This document shows, piece after piece, positions 7,001-14,824 of a stretch of 21,748 nt of DNA. The DNA comes from CAZPRY01 sp964589175. Lineage in GTDB: Bacteria > Fidelibacterota > UBA2242. Each line of letters opens with the position of its first letter. Position 1 is the first letter of the stretch. The translations under genes were made by a program, and so were the position numbers. The notes beneath the pieces were generated by a model, which was given only the letters and a program-made list of their open reading frames with translations, ran no database searches and was not told the DNA's origin. The stretch is taken from positions 1 to 21,748 of the forward strand of contig CAZPRY010000060.1 of assembly GCA_964589175.1 (NCBI GenBank). The letters are read 5' to 3'.

Positions 7001-9132
7001 GTTCCGCTTACATCGGTGCCAATATAATTGCCGAGGATGACAGTCCCGGATGAGACACTTTTACTGCCGGAATAACTCGCCATTTCGATCCCACTCTCAC
7101 CGTTTTTGCTTATGACATTCCGCTCCGTGGCGCTAGTGCCACCGATGCGGTTGTTCATACAGGCGTTATACAATCTGATACCTGCAGATATATTTTCACG
7201 AATCAGGTTTCCGGTAATGCTGCAATTGCTGTTCGACCAGAGTGAAATTCCCGCATGATAATGATTCGTGATCAGATTACGGGTGATGCGACAGGATTGG
7301 ACCAGTGAATCGCAGGAAATCCCGGCTGCGTGCCAGGGATCATTCTGCCCTTTGCCACGTATTGTAAACCCGGAAATTTCGGTATCATCGCTCTGTACCC
7401 GGAAAACATGGCCATTCACATCGCCTGCCACGATGGTCACTTCGCGACCATCCCGGCTGCTGATCGTCAAGGATTTATGAACTACAATATTTTCCTCATA
7501 AAGACCCGGACAGACCGAGATGCTGTGATAATCCTCGGTATCATCATCCTCGATAGCTCCCTGGATACTGCCAAAGCCCTCCTGTGTAGAGATGTTGATC
7601 ACCGGCGCCAGAATAATCTCCGTACTGCTCTGAACCTGAGGCGGCAGTTTTTCATATCGGGTATAATTCTCGGGTTCAGCGTTTACACGGGCGACACTGG
7701 TCGAAGCGGCATAGGTCCAGACCTCGTAATTATGCTCTAAATCGGGTTGAAAATTATAAACCAATTTCAGGGTAATGTTCTCGCCCGGCTGCAACACCTT
7801 ATTTACACTCAGTGTAAGCAAAGCATCGTCGCTATTGTACTCTCCGGTACTCAACAGTTGACTGCCCATATAAAGCCCGACATTTTCGATATGATTTAAA
7901 TCATCACCGCTACCGCCGGCCCGAAACTGCACGGTATACACAATCCAGCTATCGATTGCATTCGCGGCGATGGTGATGAAGAAAACCGTTACCGGTTCCC
8001 CGTTGCAATCCAAACAGATCGGCTCATGTGCAACGAGTTGCCTCGATAAAGTCAGAGTCGGGATACCATCGGTAGAAATCCAGCGTTGTTCAGTTTTTTC
8101 ATAGCGTTCCCAGCGATCGTCCTCACCCTCTTGAATTTCGCATTTATAGGATTCCTCCTTGGTCTCATAACCTTCCTGGCCTTGTAGGACATAGACACTC
8201 TTCTGCACGCCAGTCTCCTTCGCACTGACTCCGGAGCGTTGCAATGCAACCGGCATATCGGTCTTTTGGCTGAAAGTCCCATTACCGAAGTCATATTCCC
8301 AGACCTGCGATGAAGTCCCCTCATCGGTGTAACCGCCCAGGATGCGCATTTTATCCCCAAGGATAACAGCACGATGATAGGCACGCGCCGTCGGTTTATC
8401 GCCAGCGGGAGTTTTATCACTCCACGTTCGCGTATTCAGATCCAGTTCGAGAAGTTTATCCTGGCGTACATTATTGTCGTTCCTACCGCCGAAGACATAA
8501 AATTTATCATCCTTTACGACCATCGAATGCCCCTTCAGTTTGGGTGCATCGCCAAAGGTAGTTTCGTAATTCCAGAGATTGGTCGATGGATCATAGGAAA
8601 AGAGATAATTATTCAATTCGTCGTGCTGTTGCTGGTCCTCGGACCGAAAACGGTTATGTCCTCCATAAATCCAGATCTTCCCATTCCAGGCAAGGGCGGC
8701 GTGCTCGGCAACATTATTGGGGACCGCTCCGCCTGCTGCCAGGGCTGTCCAGGTCCCGGTTTCCGGTATGTACTTCACGATGTCGCGCAGATAGTTATCC
8801 CAATCACTGCCCTTGCCGCCCTGCACATACATAGCTCCGTTATACTCCACAGCCACATGTTCAGAGCGAGCCTCGGGCGCATCGATGTCGGCCAGTTCGC
8901 TCCACCCTCCGCTTTCACCGAATTCCCAGAGATCATTCCCGGGTTCATTAGATGATTTTACCCCAGTTTTCGAGATCGGTTGCATCCCTCCGAAAACGTA
9001 CATCTTTTCGCCGATCCAAACGGTACTGTGCCCGTAACGAGCGGGTGGATAAGAGGTTTGGGCAGCTGCCAGACTGCAAAACAACAGCAGTGTAATCATC
9101 AGTAAAAGTGACAAATCTCTTAAAGTTCTCAT
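4012..9132 (-). CDS. Giant secreted protein: kelch propeller, parallel beta-helix, Ig-like domains, type IX-like sorting tail
   Basis: The protein has 1,706 aa and a signal peptide (1-24, ending CSLAAAQ). Residues about 30-320 carry about six kelch repeats, with blades marked by MYVFGG, MYVQGG, IWIYGG, FYVFGG and MRILGG. Residues about 350-500 are beta-rich. Residues about 510-1310 form a right-handed parallel beta-helix of NosD/pectate-lyase type. It contains nine copies of a GNYIGTDxTG...RNIISGNxxxGI unit of roughly 55-65 aa between about 670 and 1200. A WWGNPAGPG cap lies near 1311. Two Ig-like (BIG2-type) repeats cover about 1443-1606. The tail from about 1620 has NYPNPFNPSTTI and ends KMLLMK, typical of FlgD-like/type IX sorting domains. 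It is probably exported to the cell surface for carbohydrate or matrix contact; no catalytic residues were assigned. GGGAGA precedes the ATG. Confidence 0.88.
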   Translation of the reverse strand: MRTLRDLSLLLMITLLLFCSLAAAQTSYPPARYGHSTVWIGEKMYVFGGMQPISKTGVKSSNEPGNDLWEFGESGGWSELADIDAPEARSEHVAVEYNGAMYVQGGKGSDWDNYLRDIVKYIPETGTWTALAAGGAVPNNVAEHAALAWNGKIWIYGGHNRFRSEDQQQHDELNNYLFSYDPSTNLWNYETTFGDAPKLKGHSMVVKDDKFYVFGGRNDNNVRQDKLLELDLNTRTWSDKTPAGDKPTARAYHRAVILGDKMRILGGYTDEGTSSQVWEYDFGNGTFSQKTDMPVALQRSGVSAKETGVQKSVYVLQGQEGYETKEESYKCEIQEGEDDRWERYEKTEQRWISTDGIPTLTLSRQLVAHEPICLDCNGEPVTVFFITIAANAIDSWIVYTVQFRAGGSGDDLNHIENVGLYMGSQLLSTGEYNSDDALLTLSVNKVLQPGENITLKLVYNFQPDLEHNYEVWTYAASTSVARVNAEPENYTRYEKLPPQVQSSTEIILAPVINISTQEGFGSIQGAIEDDDTEDYHSISVCPGLYEENIVVHKSLTISSRDGREVTIVAGDVNGHVFRVQSDDTEISGFTIRGKGQNDPWHAAGISCDSLVQSCRITRNLITNHYHAGISLWSNSNCSITGNLIRENISAGIRLYNACMNNRIGGTSATERNVISKNGESGIEMASYSGSKSVSSGTVILGNYIGTDVSGTSTDGNGYDGINARMSEKTRVGGKTSAERNIISGNGRHGIFGADTVQGNYIGTDVTGMLDLGNSGDGVSECLVVGGPEVSARNIISGNGQNGVYDRDKGSDVNGNFIGVDVTGLNALPNDGTGIISTNVSHSAKRIQNNVISRNKKCGIEIGAESCTVAGNYIGTDSTGCAPLPNHRFGIWINEGASKCIIGGTIPQSRNIISGNESHGIAVTSGEGGGYENVICGNYIGLSATGVKMGNDSCGIYIASGHITIGGTEEGTRNVISGNGSHGIDVGSLTRDVICGNYIGTNVQGSSAIGNAKSGICLNYVEKITIGCDKNGEGRGNVISGNAENGIYAEYSIPWIRGNFIGTDYRGQSAVANGKSGIYLYGGDRRGIEIGGTAAGTRNIISGNTENGIVLYGTTSARVEGNRIGTDLSGTSALGNGSNGVYLYCACTTRIGNKSTAGRNTISGNGQNGIWIDESADIYPNQICGNFIGTDVTGSLHSIPNALSGIYCTNSQEAVISNNRIWYNCWGIKERNSRNTITANSIRYNSCSTGVRLDNSHSVLVGNEISDDVGSGGIACQNGAQPIIMKNNIHDNNGYALSNEDPAVVLNASDNWWGNPAGPGDGVQGNVACDSWLAGPSTVIVKASREELFLLPGEADTVWLTFCNWQDSLDVLNVEVEADSADWLRSARNFSISLGDSNAADLCIAVPADAAPGSASSVKIRAASQSDPTHFDSDSLYIRSYSAALEYLVVSPDSARLRSGGLQQYEAAGYDSAGNRVEIAIDWSSDGGDIDDNGLFKAGRESGWFSVQAVDPATAVTDSAIVEILPYLHRIEVQPDSLILSPDAGQQYSAAGYDSLNNAVEIFPVWQVSAGSIDQNGYFSAGPDSGMSLITVRDSLSDVIGGAIVFIMPGTAVEHEFTRPLEFSLEQNYPNPFNPSTTIRYSVKEACQVSLKLYDIRSRELFTIVEKYQQSGEYGIHFTALQLASGVYFYRIQMGEFTAVRKMLLMK

Positions 9133-9563
9133 GCTGAATCTCCCGGTTAAATAGATTCCGGCTATAATGAATATGAAATTTCTGGATCAAAACTTAATAG
9201 TTTGTAAAAAGAGAAACGGGGCGACGGCCTAAAACCGATCTCGGTATACGTATCGGATTTCAAAGCCCGGAATGCGATTGCCGGCCGCCGGCAGCAAAGC
9301 TGCACGCATATCATTCGCGCAATCATTTTCCGCCGGGTTCGGAATTCCGGAGATCCGCTAAAAATGAAAATCACCATGAATATTCCGGATGTGATAACAT
9401 CAGGGATATCGACCGGACCGAGTCGTTTAAATAGTGCAGTCATTAGCAAATCGCGATATGCCGTAAAGGTTCACTTTACAGAATGTATAAATGTACCTAA
9501 GCGTAATTTAAAGAAATTAATGAATCTACAAAGTCGATTTTAGAAGCTGGGAGATGAATGCCC
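9133..9563. other. Intergenic region upstream of the giant secreted-protein gene
   Basis: This 431-bp spacer separates the stop of the L,D-transpeptidase gene from the start of the 1,706-aa gene. A 95-codon minus-strand frame (9162-9449) has no signal peptide, motif or convincing ribosome site and looks like chance. The spacer should hold the promoter of the giant gene, but no -35/-10 pair stands out. No repeat or RNA gene was seen. Confidence 0.4.
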
Positions 9564-10331
9564 TCAAGGAAGTACAGGCATCTTCCAGGCATCGCGAATA
9601 TCGCGGTAAAACGAAATCGGCAGTTGCACCAGCACCGGCTGCCTGGCTTCGTCCAGCCAGAAGACGATTTCCTGCATCATGACCGGATCGATGGCCGTGC
9701 ATCCGGTGGTCCGGTCGCCCGGCCCGGTGCTGTTGTGCAGGAAAATGCACGAGCCGCTGCTTTTATCCACAATGCCGCTGTTCTGCAGCACAAAAACGCC
9801 CCAGCGGTACCACGGATCGTAGCGCAGCATCCGCTCCGACGACTGCCAGTCGACAGACTGCACCTCATCCCGCAGTACCAGTTTGTTATAATAAATCGAG
9901 CCGGTATCGTCGACACACTCCAGTACTTCGGTGACGTGCTGATATGGCATTTTCAGCCCGCTTACTTCAGAGGGTTCCGCAAAGCCGAAGACGGTGCCGA
10001 GCGCGAACACGCCCGCAGGACTTTTGCCGTCGCCCTCCTTCTTCACCGGTTGCAGATTCGGGTTCGATGGCTGAAGACCACGTCCCCAGCCCAGGCCGTT
10101 CTCGCCGATAATCACCGGCACCGGATCGGTTACCTTTTGCCAGGCAGCGTCGGCGTTCTCGTGCTCGAAACGGTACAAAACGGCTTCCGGCTGATCCATC
10201 GAATCGGCCAGCACCAGAATCAGCTGGCGGCTGGCAGTCGGGATTGGAGATTGGCTGTTTTTCCGATTGGGGCACGCAGAGATCCAGAGCGAAAACAGCA
10301 AAATAGTCATCAGGTACGGATTTGATTTCAT
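9564..10331 (-). CDS. L,D-transpeptidase (YkuD-family) lipoprotein
   Basis: The protein has 255 aa. The N-terminus is a lipoprotein signal with lipobox ISAC (Cys20). Residues about 70-240 form a YkuD/ErfK catalytic domain: the KKEGDGKSPAGVFALG entry segment (97-112) and the active-site block with His199 (FLHN) and Cys211 (TTGCTAI), matching the family pattern HxnSxGCxR/N. Such enzymes form 3-3 crosslinks in peptidoglycan or attach proteins to it, working in the periplasm. GAGG lies 7 nt before the ATG. It shares strand with its neighbours, but gaps of over 100 bp on both sides suggest its own transcript. The usual Ser/Thr-His-Gly-Cys is varied to Thr-Thr-Gly-Cys, which still leaves the nucleophile intact. 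Confidence 0.85.
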   Translation of the reverse strand: MKSNPYLMTILLFSLWISACPNRKNSQSPIPTASRQLILVLADSMDQPEAVLYRFEHENADAAWQKVTDPVPVIIGENGLGWGRGLQPSNPNLQPVKKEGDGKSPAGVFALGTVFGFAEPSEVSGLKMPYQHVTEVLECVDDTGSIYYNKLVLRDEVQSVDWQSSERMLRYDPWYRWGVFVLQNSGIVDKSSGSCIFLHNSTGPGDRTTGCTAIDPVMMQEIVFWLDEARQPVLVQLPISFYRDIRDAWKMPVLP

Positions 10332-10385
10332 TGGATTTCCTCGTAATCCCGGGTTAGCTGCGAACTTATGATGGCAGAGTGTAGT

Positions 10386-10448
10386 GAAGCTCCACGGCTT
10401 TACGGCTGTGGCCTCTTCACCTGCTTCGGCGAAACCCGCCGGTATGTC
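10386..10448 (-). terminator. Hairpins downstream of the solute-binding protein gene
   Basis: Two stem-loops lie between the stop at 10464 and the next gene. One is CGGCG-GGTTT-CGCCG near 10430-10445. The other is an imperfect 33-nt hairpin (10386-10418) with GAAG/CTTC, CCAC/GTGG and GC/GC pairs. Neither has a T-run, so they may be processing or 3'-stability structures rather than intrinsic terminators. Confidence 0.28.
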
Positions 10449-10463
10449 GCCGTATCCTTCGTT

Positions 10464-11324
10464 TCAGATGAATTGGCCATAGGAGTCATTTTCGGGCGAG
10501 GTCAGGTCCACGCCATACCATTTTATGGACAGCTCTATCAAAGTACTGTCAGTATGCATATCCGCCACGATTTCATTCAAGCGGGTCAGCAGCTTGTCGG
10601 TAGCGCCCCTATCCCCGTCCAGTGCAAACACGAGTGGTTCGTAGAACGCCGGGTTGCCGATGTGTTTCAGCGGCAAGCCCGCATCGATCGCATTTTGGAT
10701 AGTCGGCTTGGCTGAAAGCACGGCATCCAATACAACACCGCCGCCCTGCGCCAGGGCCTGCAGCGCCTGAAGATCGACATCGTAAACGACCAGCGTCGCA
10801 TTCGGCGGCGGATCGTACTTGATCTCTCCGCCGATGAAGGTCAACTCGTTATAGAAATACGCCTCATACGTACTGGCATCCGCCACGCCGATCGTCTTGC
10901 CGACCAGGTGAGAAACAGCTGTAATAAGGCTGTCATCCTGATGAGCAGCGAAAGACGCGGCTGTGTAATAATAGGGATCAGTGAATCGCAGATTTTCAGC
11001 CCGCTCTTCGGTGGCCGACATTGAGCCGATACTGATGTCCCAGGCCTCGTTCCAGCCGCCGCCGGTCACGGCATCCCAGGCAGGAAAGACGATCTCGGCA
11101 GTCACGCCCAGTCTCTGGCACACCTCTTTAGCCACGTCGACGTCAAAGCCCTCCGCGTCGCCCTGATTATTGAGATAACTCTGCGGCGGATAATTCGAAT
11201 CCATTGCGATAATCATTTTGCCTTCATTCAGAATCTCGTCCAGTGAATCCTCGGTTTTGTCACAGGATAAAGTCAGAATTCCGCCGATCAGCAGGATGCC
11301 GATCATGATCACAGACTTCTTCAT
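10464..11324 (-). CDS. Extracellular solute-binding lipoprotein, family 3 (amino-acid type), without adjacent ABC genes
   Basis: The protein has 286 aa with a lipobox LTLSC (Cys21), so it is anchored to a membrane. The remainder fits SBP family 3: IIAMDSNYPPQSYLN at about 38-52, GFDVDVAKEVCQRLG at about 59-73, then WDISIGSMSATEERAENLRFTDPYYYTA, and a hinge and second lobe with VGKTIGVADASTYEAYFY. These are the classical ligand-binding segments of polar amino-acid binding proteins. It starts 15 bp after the UraA stop, with AGAGGT as ribosome site, so the two are co-transcribed. No ABC permease or ATPase is in the window. It might serve a transporter encoded elsewhere or act as a sensor; a pyrimidine-related ligand is possible but unproven. 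Confidence 0.82.
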   Translation of the reverse strand: MKKSVIMIGILLIGGILTLSCDKTEDSLDEILNEGKMIIAMDSNYPPQSYLNNQGDAEGFDVDVAKEVCQRLGVTAEIVFPAWDAVTGGGWNEAWDISIGSMSATEERAENLRFTDPYYYTAASFAAHQDDSLITAVSHLVGKTIGVADASTYEAYFYNELTFIGGEIKYDPPPNATLVVYDVDLQALQALAQGGGVVLDAVLSAKPTIQNAIDAGLPLKHIGNPAFYEPLVFALDGDRGATDKLLTRLNEIVADMHTDSTLIELSIKWYGVDLTSPENDSYGQFI

Positions 11325-11339
11325 GGATACCTCTTTTCC

Positions 11340-12599
11340 TCATTTATTTTTATCACCCGGCTTTGCTTTCGTTTCTGCGCCGAGAAGTAAATTCAGTATG
11401 ATACCGATAATCGCCGCCAGCCCCAGTCCGCACAGTCGCACCGGGCCCAGCGTGAATTCCGCCCCGCCGAGTCCCAAAACCAGCATTGCCGAGGTCACAA
11501 TCAGAATTTTCGGGTTCTGCAGATCGACATGGTGATCGACCATGGTTTTGATACCCACGGAAGCGATCATCCCGAACAACAGAATCGAGATGCCGCCCAC
11601 TACCGGCACCGGAATCGCAGTGATCACGGCTCCGAATTTGGGAACCATCGAAAGCAGAATGGCAAAGCCCGCCGCAATCCGCATCACGATCGGATTGTAA
11701 TTCCCGGTCAGGGCCACCGCCCCGGTGTTCTCGGAATAAGTGGTGTTCGCCGGTCCGCCCAACAGGGCCGAGACCGAAGTCGCCAGGCCGTCGCCGATCA
11801 GGGTGCGGTGAATGCCCGGATCTTTAATAAAATCTTTACCGACCACATTGCCGATCGCCAGAATATCACCGAAATGCTCGACCATTGTCACAATCGCGAT
11901 CGGCACGGCGATGGAGATGGCGCGCAGATTGAATTCCGGGAGAGAAAACGCCGGAAGGCCGATCCATTGCGCCTGCCTGATCAGATCGACATTCACAATA
12001 CCCAGCGCCAGCGAAAGCAGGTAACCGGCCGCCAGGGCAAACAGCACCGGCAAAGTCGATAGAAATCGGAAGCCCCAACGCTGCAGGCCGATCTTGATAA
12101 AAATTCCCGTGACCAGCGTGGCGGCGGCAATTCCCCAGCAACCGGCGACGCCCACCGCATTGACAAGCGCCGGGGAATTCGATCCATTCGCATTACTGAC
12201 CGCCACAGGGGCAAGGATCAAACCGATGAGGATAATCATCGGGCCGGTCACATGCGGCGGCAGAATTCTATAAATGGTCTCAAAGGCGATAAAACGAAAG
12301 ATTATGGCTACGACGATATACATCAGACCGGCAATCACAATCCCGCCGCAGGCCTGGCTCAGCGATCCCCCTTGAGCCGTGGAAATTGCGATAATCGCGG
12401 GGATAAAGGCAAAACTGGAACCGAGATAGACCGGCACCTTGCGCTGTGTAACCAGGTGAAAAATCAGCGTGCCGACTCCCGAAGCGAACAACGCCACACT
12501 GATGTTGAGCCCGGTCAGGATCGGCACAAGCACCGTCGCACCGAACATCACAAACATGTGCTGGAAACCCATCACGGTATTCTGAATCGTTCTGGACAT
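11340..12599 (-). CDS. uraA: Uracil/xanthine permease, NCS2 (UraA) family
   Basis: The protein has 419 aa and is strongly hydrophobic, with the 14-segment layout of nucleobase:cation symporters of the NCS2 family; it would import uracil (or a related base) with protons. It starts NTVMGFQHMFVMFGATVLVP as in UraA. The signature block VEHFGDILAIGNVVGKD to GGPANTTYSENTG holds Glu241 and Glu290, the same positions as the uracil-binding glutamates of E. coli UraA. Asp245 stands where E. coli has His245, a difference seen in other family members. AAAGGGG precedes the ATG. The gene is followed after 15 bp by a binding lipoprotein, and PreA, which reduces uracil, is 3 kb upstream on the same strand. 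Xanthine or uric acid as substrate is less likely given the motif. Confidence 0.9.
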   Translation of the reverse strand: MSRTIQNTVMGFQHMFVMFGATVLVPILTGLNISVALFASGVGTLIFHLVTQRKVPVYLGSSFAFIPAIIAISTAQGGSLSQACGGIVIAGLMYIVVAIIFRFIAFETIYRILPPHVTGPMIILIGLILAPVAVSNANGSNSPALVNAVGVAGCWGIAAATLVTGIFIKIGLQRWGFRFLSTLPVLFALAAGYLLSLALGIVNVDLIRQAQWIGLPAFSLPEFNLRAISIAVPIAIVTMVEHFGDILAIGNVVGKDFIKDPGIHRTLIGDGLATSVSALLGGPANTTYSENTGAVALTGNYNPIVMRIAAGFAILLSMVPKFGAVITAIPVPVVGGISILLFGMIASVGIKTMVDHHVDLQNPKILIVTSAMLVLGLGGAEFTLGPVRLCGLGLAAIIGIILNLLLGAETKAKPGDKNK

Positions 12600-12617
12600 A
12601 AATTCCCCTTTGCTCTA

Positions 12618-12659
12618 AAATAACCCGGGCGATGAGCCGTATCCCGGCACCCGGTATTT
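12618..12659 (-). promoter_or_regulatory. Stem-loop in the 5' leader of uraA
   Basis: Three nested pairings can form: AAATA/TATTT (12618-12622 with 12655-12659), CCGGG/CCCGG (12625-12629 with 12650-12654) and an inner GCCG-TATCC-CGGC hairpin (12636-12648). It ends about 8 nt before the AAAGGGG ribosome site, so it could modulate translation or early termination. It does not match the PyrR-binding loop consensus. The remaining 12,660-12,776 spacer has only a bulged AGAGC..GCTCT hairpin without a T-run. Confidence 0.33.
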
Positions 12660-12776
12660 GCGAATTAGTTCTATATTTTCTGAAACATGCCGGATTAATA
12701 TTAATGATTCTGGGCCCGGAGAGCAACCATTTTCAGTTGTGCTCTGAACAAGAGTCGGCGTCGGAGCCGCACGGGA

Positions 12777-14639
12777 TCAGAGCTTCTCGCTGCGGACGCG
12801 CTCGGCCAGCAGGACCAGATTGCGCAGTTCGGTGACATCCTTGGCCCTCATCCAGGCTTCGATAAAATCTTTGTTCTGGACAATCTGGGCGATCGCCATC
12901 AGGGCCTTGAGGTGGAAGGTGCGTTCATCGATGGAACCCGCCAGCGCAAACACGATATGGACTTTTTTATCATCGAAGCGGAAGCCCTCGCGCGAACGAA
13001 AGAGAGCAATATCGAATTTGCCCTTACCCTCCACGATGATGTGCGGTATGGCCAAACCTTCATGAATGACGGTCGTCGACTCCGACTCGCGCTTCTCCAG
13101 CAGATGGTAAACCGTCCCCGCCTGCTCCTCCAAACGTCCCGCAAACTCCCCAGCGATAATGCGGAACAACTCGTCACGCCCGATCGAGCGATCGACATCC
13201 CGGATCACCGCATTTTTCATCAGGTAATCGAAGCGGTCCTCGACAATCTCATCTCTTTCTCTCAGAATATCCTTCAGCTCGTCCGTCAATCCCGACGACC
13301 GGATTTCGCGTGATGTGATCCGCTCTACAATGTGGATCAGGGCCGAATCCTTGAGGATTCTCGATTTTGAATACAGAAGGTACCAAAGTAGTGACATGAG
13401 GAAGAACGCCAGTGTAATCAGCAGCGGAATCCGGCCCATTTCGACAATCAGAGCCACATAAACCAGGGTGCCGCCGATTTGAAGCCAAGGGTAAAACGGC
13501 GACCGGTAGGAGGGTTTATACGATACGATCTTACTCTCGCGCATCAAAATGACGGAAATACTGACCAGCGAAAAGAGAATCAACATCATCGTCGAGGCGA
13601 CTTTCACCAGGGTGACGAGTTCGAGAAAAACGATGACGACAATCATGAAAAGCCCTGTGAACAACGTCGCGACAACCGGGGTTTTGCGTTTGACATTGAT
13701 TCGTGAGAAGAAGGCCGGCAGAAGGTTGTCCTGGGCCATGGCCAGCGGACTGCGGGAAGCCGTCATCAGTCCCGCGTTCCCGGTCGTGACAAAGGCAATC
13801 ATGGCCGCCACCGCCAGCAGTACCATGGCCGGCCGGCCGCCAAATTTGGCGGCAGCCAGGGAAACAGGAATCAGCGTCCGGCGGAATTCATCGCTGTCCA
13901 GCAGCCCTGTCGTGACGAAAACGACCATAACATACAAGATCGTCACCACGAGCAAAGCCGAAAACATACCGCGTACAATCGTGCGGCGTGGATCACGAAT
14001 TTCCTCGGCTACCGACGCGATTTTGGTAAGACCGCCGAAGGAGACGAAGACCATCCCCATCGCACTGAATACCGGCAGCCAGCCATGCGGCCGAAAGGGG
14101 ATATAACGGTGTACATCGATAAATCCCAGACCGATCGTGACATAGAAAATCAGGATAGCCACCAGGCCGGTTACCAGCAACACCTGGAGTTTGGCGCTCT
14201 CCTTTACGCCCAGGATATTAATTCCGGTGAAGATCACGGTGCAAACCACGGCAATCAGCTTCATCATTCCCGGCGAATAGGAGTGCAGCAGCGGCTCGAT
14301 AAAAATCCCGATACCGAGCAGGGCGAAAGCACTTTTCAGACTCAATGAAAACCAGTTGGCGAATCCCGCGAAAGTGCCGAAAAGGGCGCCGAAGCTGCGG
14401 TATATAAAAAAGTAGGTGCCGCCCGACTTCGGCATGGCGGTTGCTAATTCGGCTTGGGACAACATCGCCGGAATCATCAGGATGGCTGCGAACAGGTAGA
14501 CCAGAATTATCGACGGTCCAGCCATCTCGAAGATCAGCGCCGGCAGAATAAACAGACCCGAACTGATCATGGCACCGCTGGCGATACTGAAGACCGCCAG
14601 GGTTCCCAGCTCCTTTTTTAGCCTATTCTGCTTGCCCAT
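12777..14639 (-). CDS. APC-family amino-acid permease fused to a C-terminal PTS EIIA (fructose/Ntr type) domain
   Basis: The protein has 620 aa from ATG 14639; a GTG at 14651 would add four residues, but it lies inside the AGGTGGGG ribosome site, so ATG is preferred. Residues about 10-425 are an APC superfamily transporter with about 12 hydrophobic segments and the GAMISSGLFILPA motif of helix 1, then FVSFGGLTKIASVAEEIRDPRRT. Residues about 465-615 are an EIIA type-2 domain, with IHEGLAIPH giving the phosphorylatable His533, and VHIVFALAG and HLKALMAIAQ as in EIIA-Ntr. The cytosolic EIIA part probably adjusts uptake by phosphorylation state of the PTS. No EI, HPr or EIIB gene is nearby. Substrate is unknown; both domains appear complete. 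Confidence 0.88.
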   Translation of the reverse strand: MGKQNRLKKELGTLAVFSIASGAMISSGLFILPALIFEMAGPSIILVYLFAAILMIPAMLSQAELATAMPKSGGTYFFIYRSFGALFGTFAGFANWFSLSLKSAFALLGIGIFIEPLLHSYSPGMMKLIAVVCTVIFTGINILGVKESAKLQVLLVTGLVAILIFYVTIGLGFIDVHRYIPFRPHGWLPVFSAMGMVFVSFGGLTKIASVAEEIRDPRRTIVRGMFSALLVVTILYVMVVFVTTGLLDSDEFRRTLIPVSLAAAKFGGRPAMVLLAVAAMIAFVTTGNAGLMTASRSPLAMAQDNLLPAFFSRINVKRKTPVVATLFTGLFMIVVIVFLELVTLVKVASTMMLILFSLVSISVILMRESKIVSYKPSYRSPFYPWLQIGGTLVYVALIVEMGRIPLLITLAFFLMSLLWYLLYSKSRILKDSALIHIVERITSREIRSSGLTDELKDILRERDEIVEDRFDYLMKNAVIRDVDRSIGRDELFRIIAGEFAGRLEEQAGTVYHLLEKRESESTTVIHEGLAIPHIIVEGKGKFDIALFRSREGFRFDDKKVHIVFALAGSIDERTFHLKALMAIAQIVQNKDFIEAWMRAKDVTELRNLVLLAERVRSEKL

Positions 14640-14824
14640 ATTCTTCCCCACCTGTTTTTCGTTTTTATGAAAATCTTGCCGTCTCGGTCGGTTCGGATGG
14701 AATTTTACTTTTATGCGTTACCTTAATGATACCCGTTTTCGCGCTATGACGCAATGATTTTATTACCTGAAAATGGAACTGGCCGTTTTAATCCGGGAAC
14801 AAGGGGAGCGACTGCGGCGCTTCT

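Noticed and set aside
6190..7053. 287-codon plus-strand open frame
   Set aside because: It is the complement of the beta-helix repeats of the giant secreted protein; its apparent repeats mirror the real gene.
8374..8955. 193-codon plus-strand frame
   Set aside because: It is antisense to the kelch region of the giant gene and has no recognisable motif.
9162..9449. 95-codon minus-strand frame in the spacer before the giant gene
   Set aside because: No ribosome site, no domain-like pattern, and composition typical of non-coding DNA.
9558..10325. 255-codon plus-strand open frame
   Set aside because: It lies almost exactly opposite the L,D-transpeptidase gene, which has lipobox, His and Cys motifs and a ribosome site.
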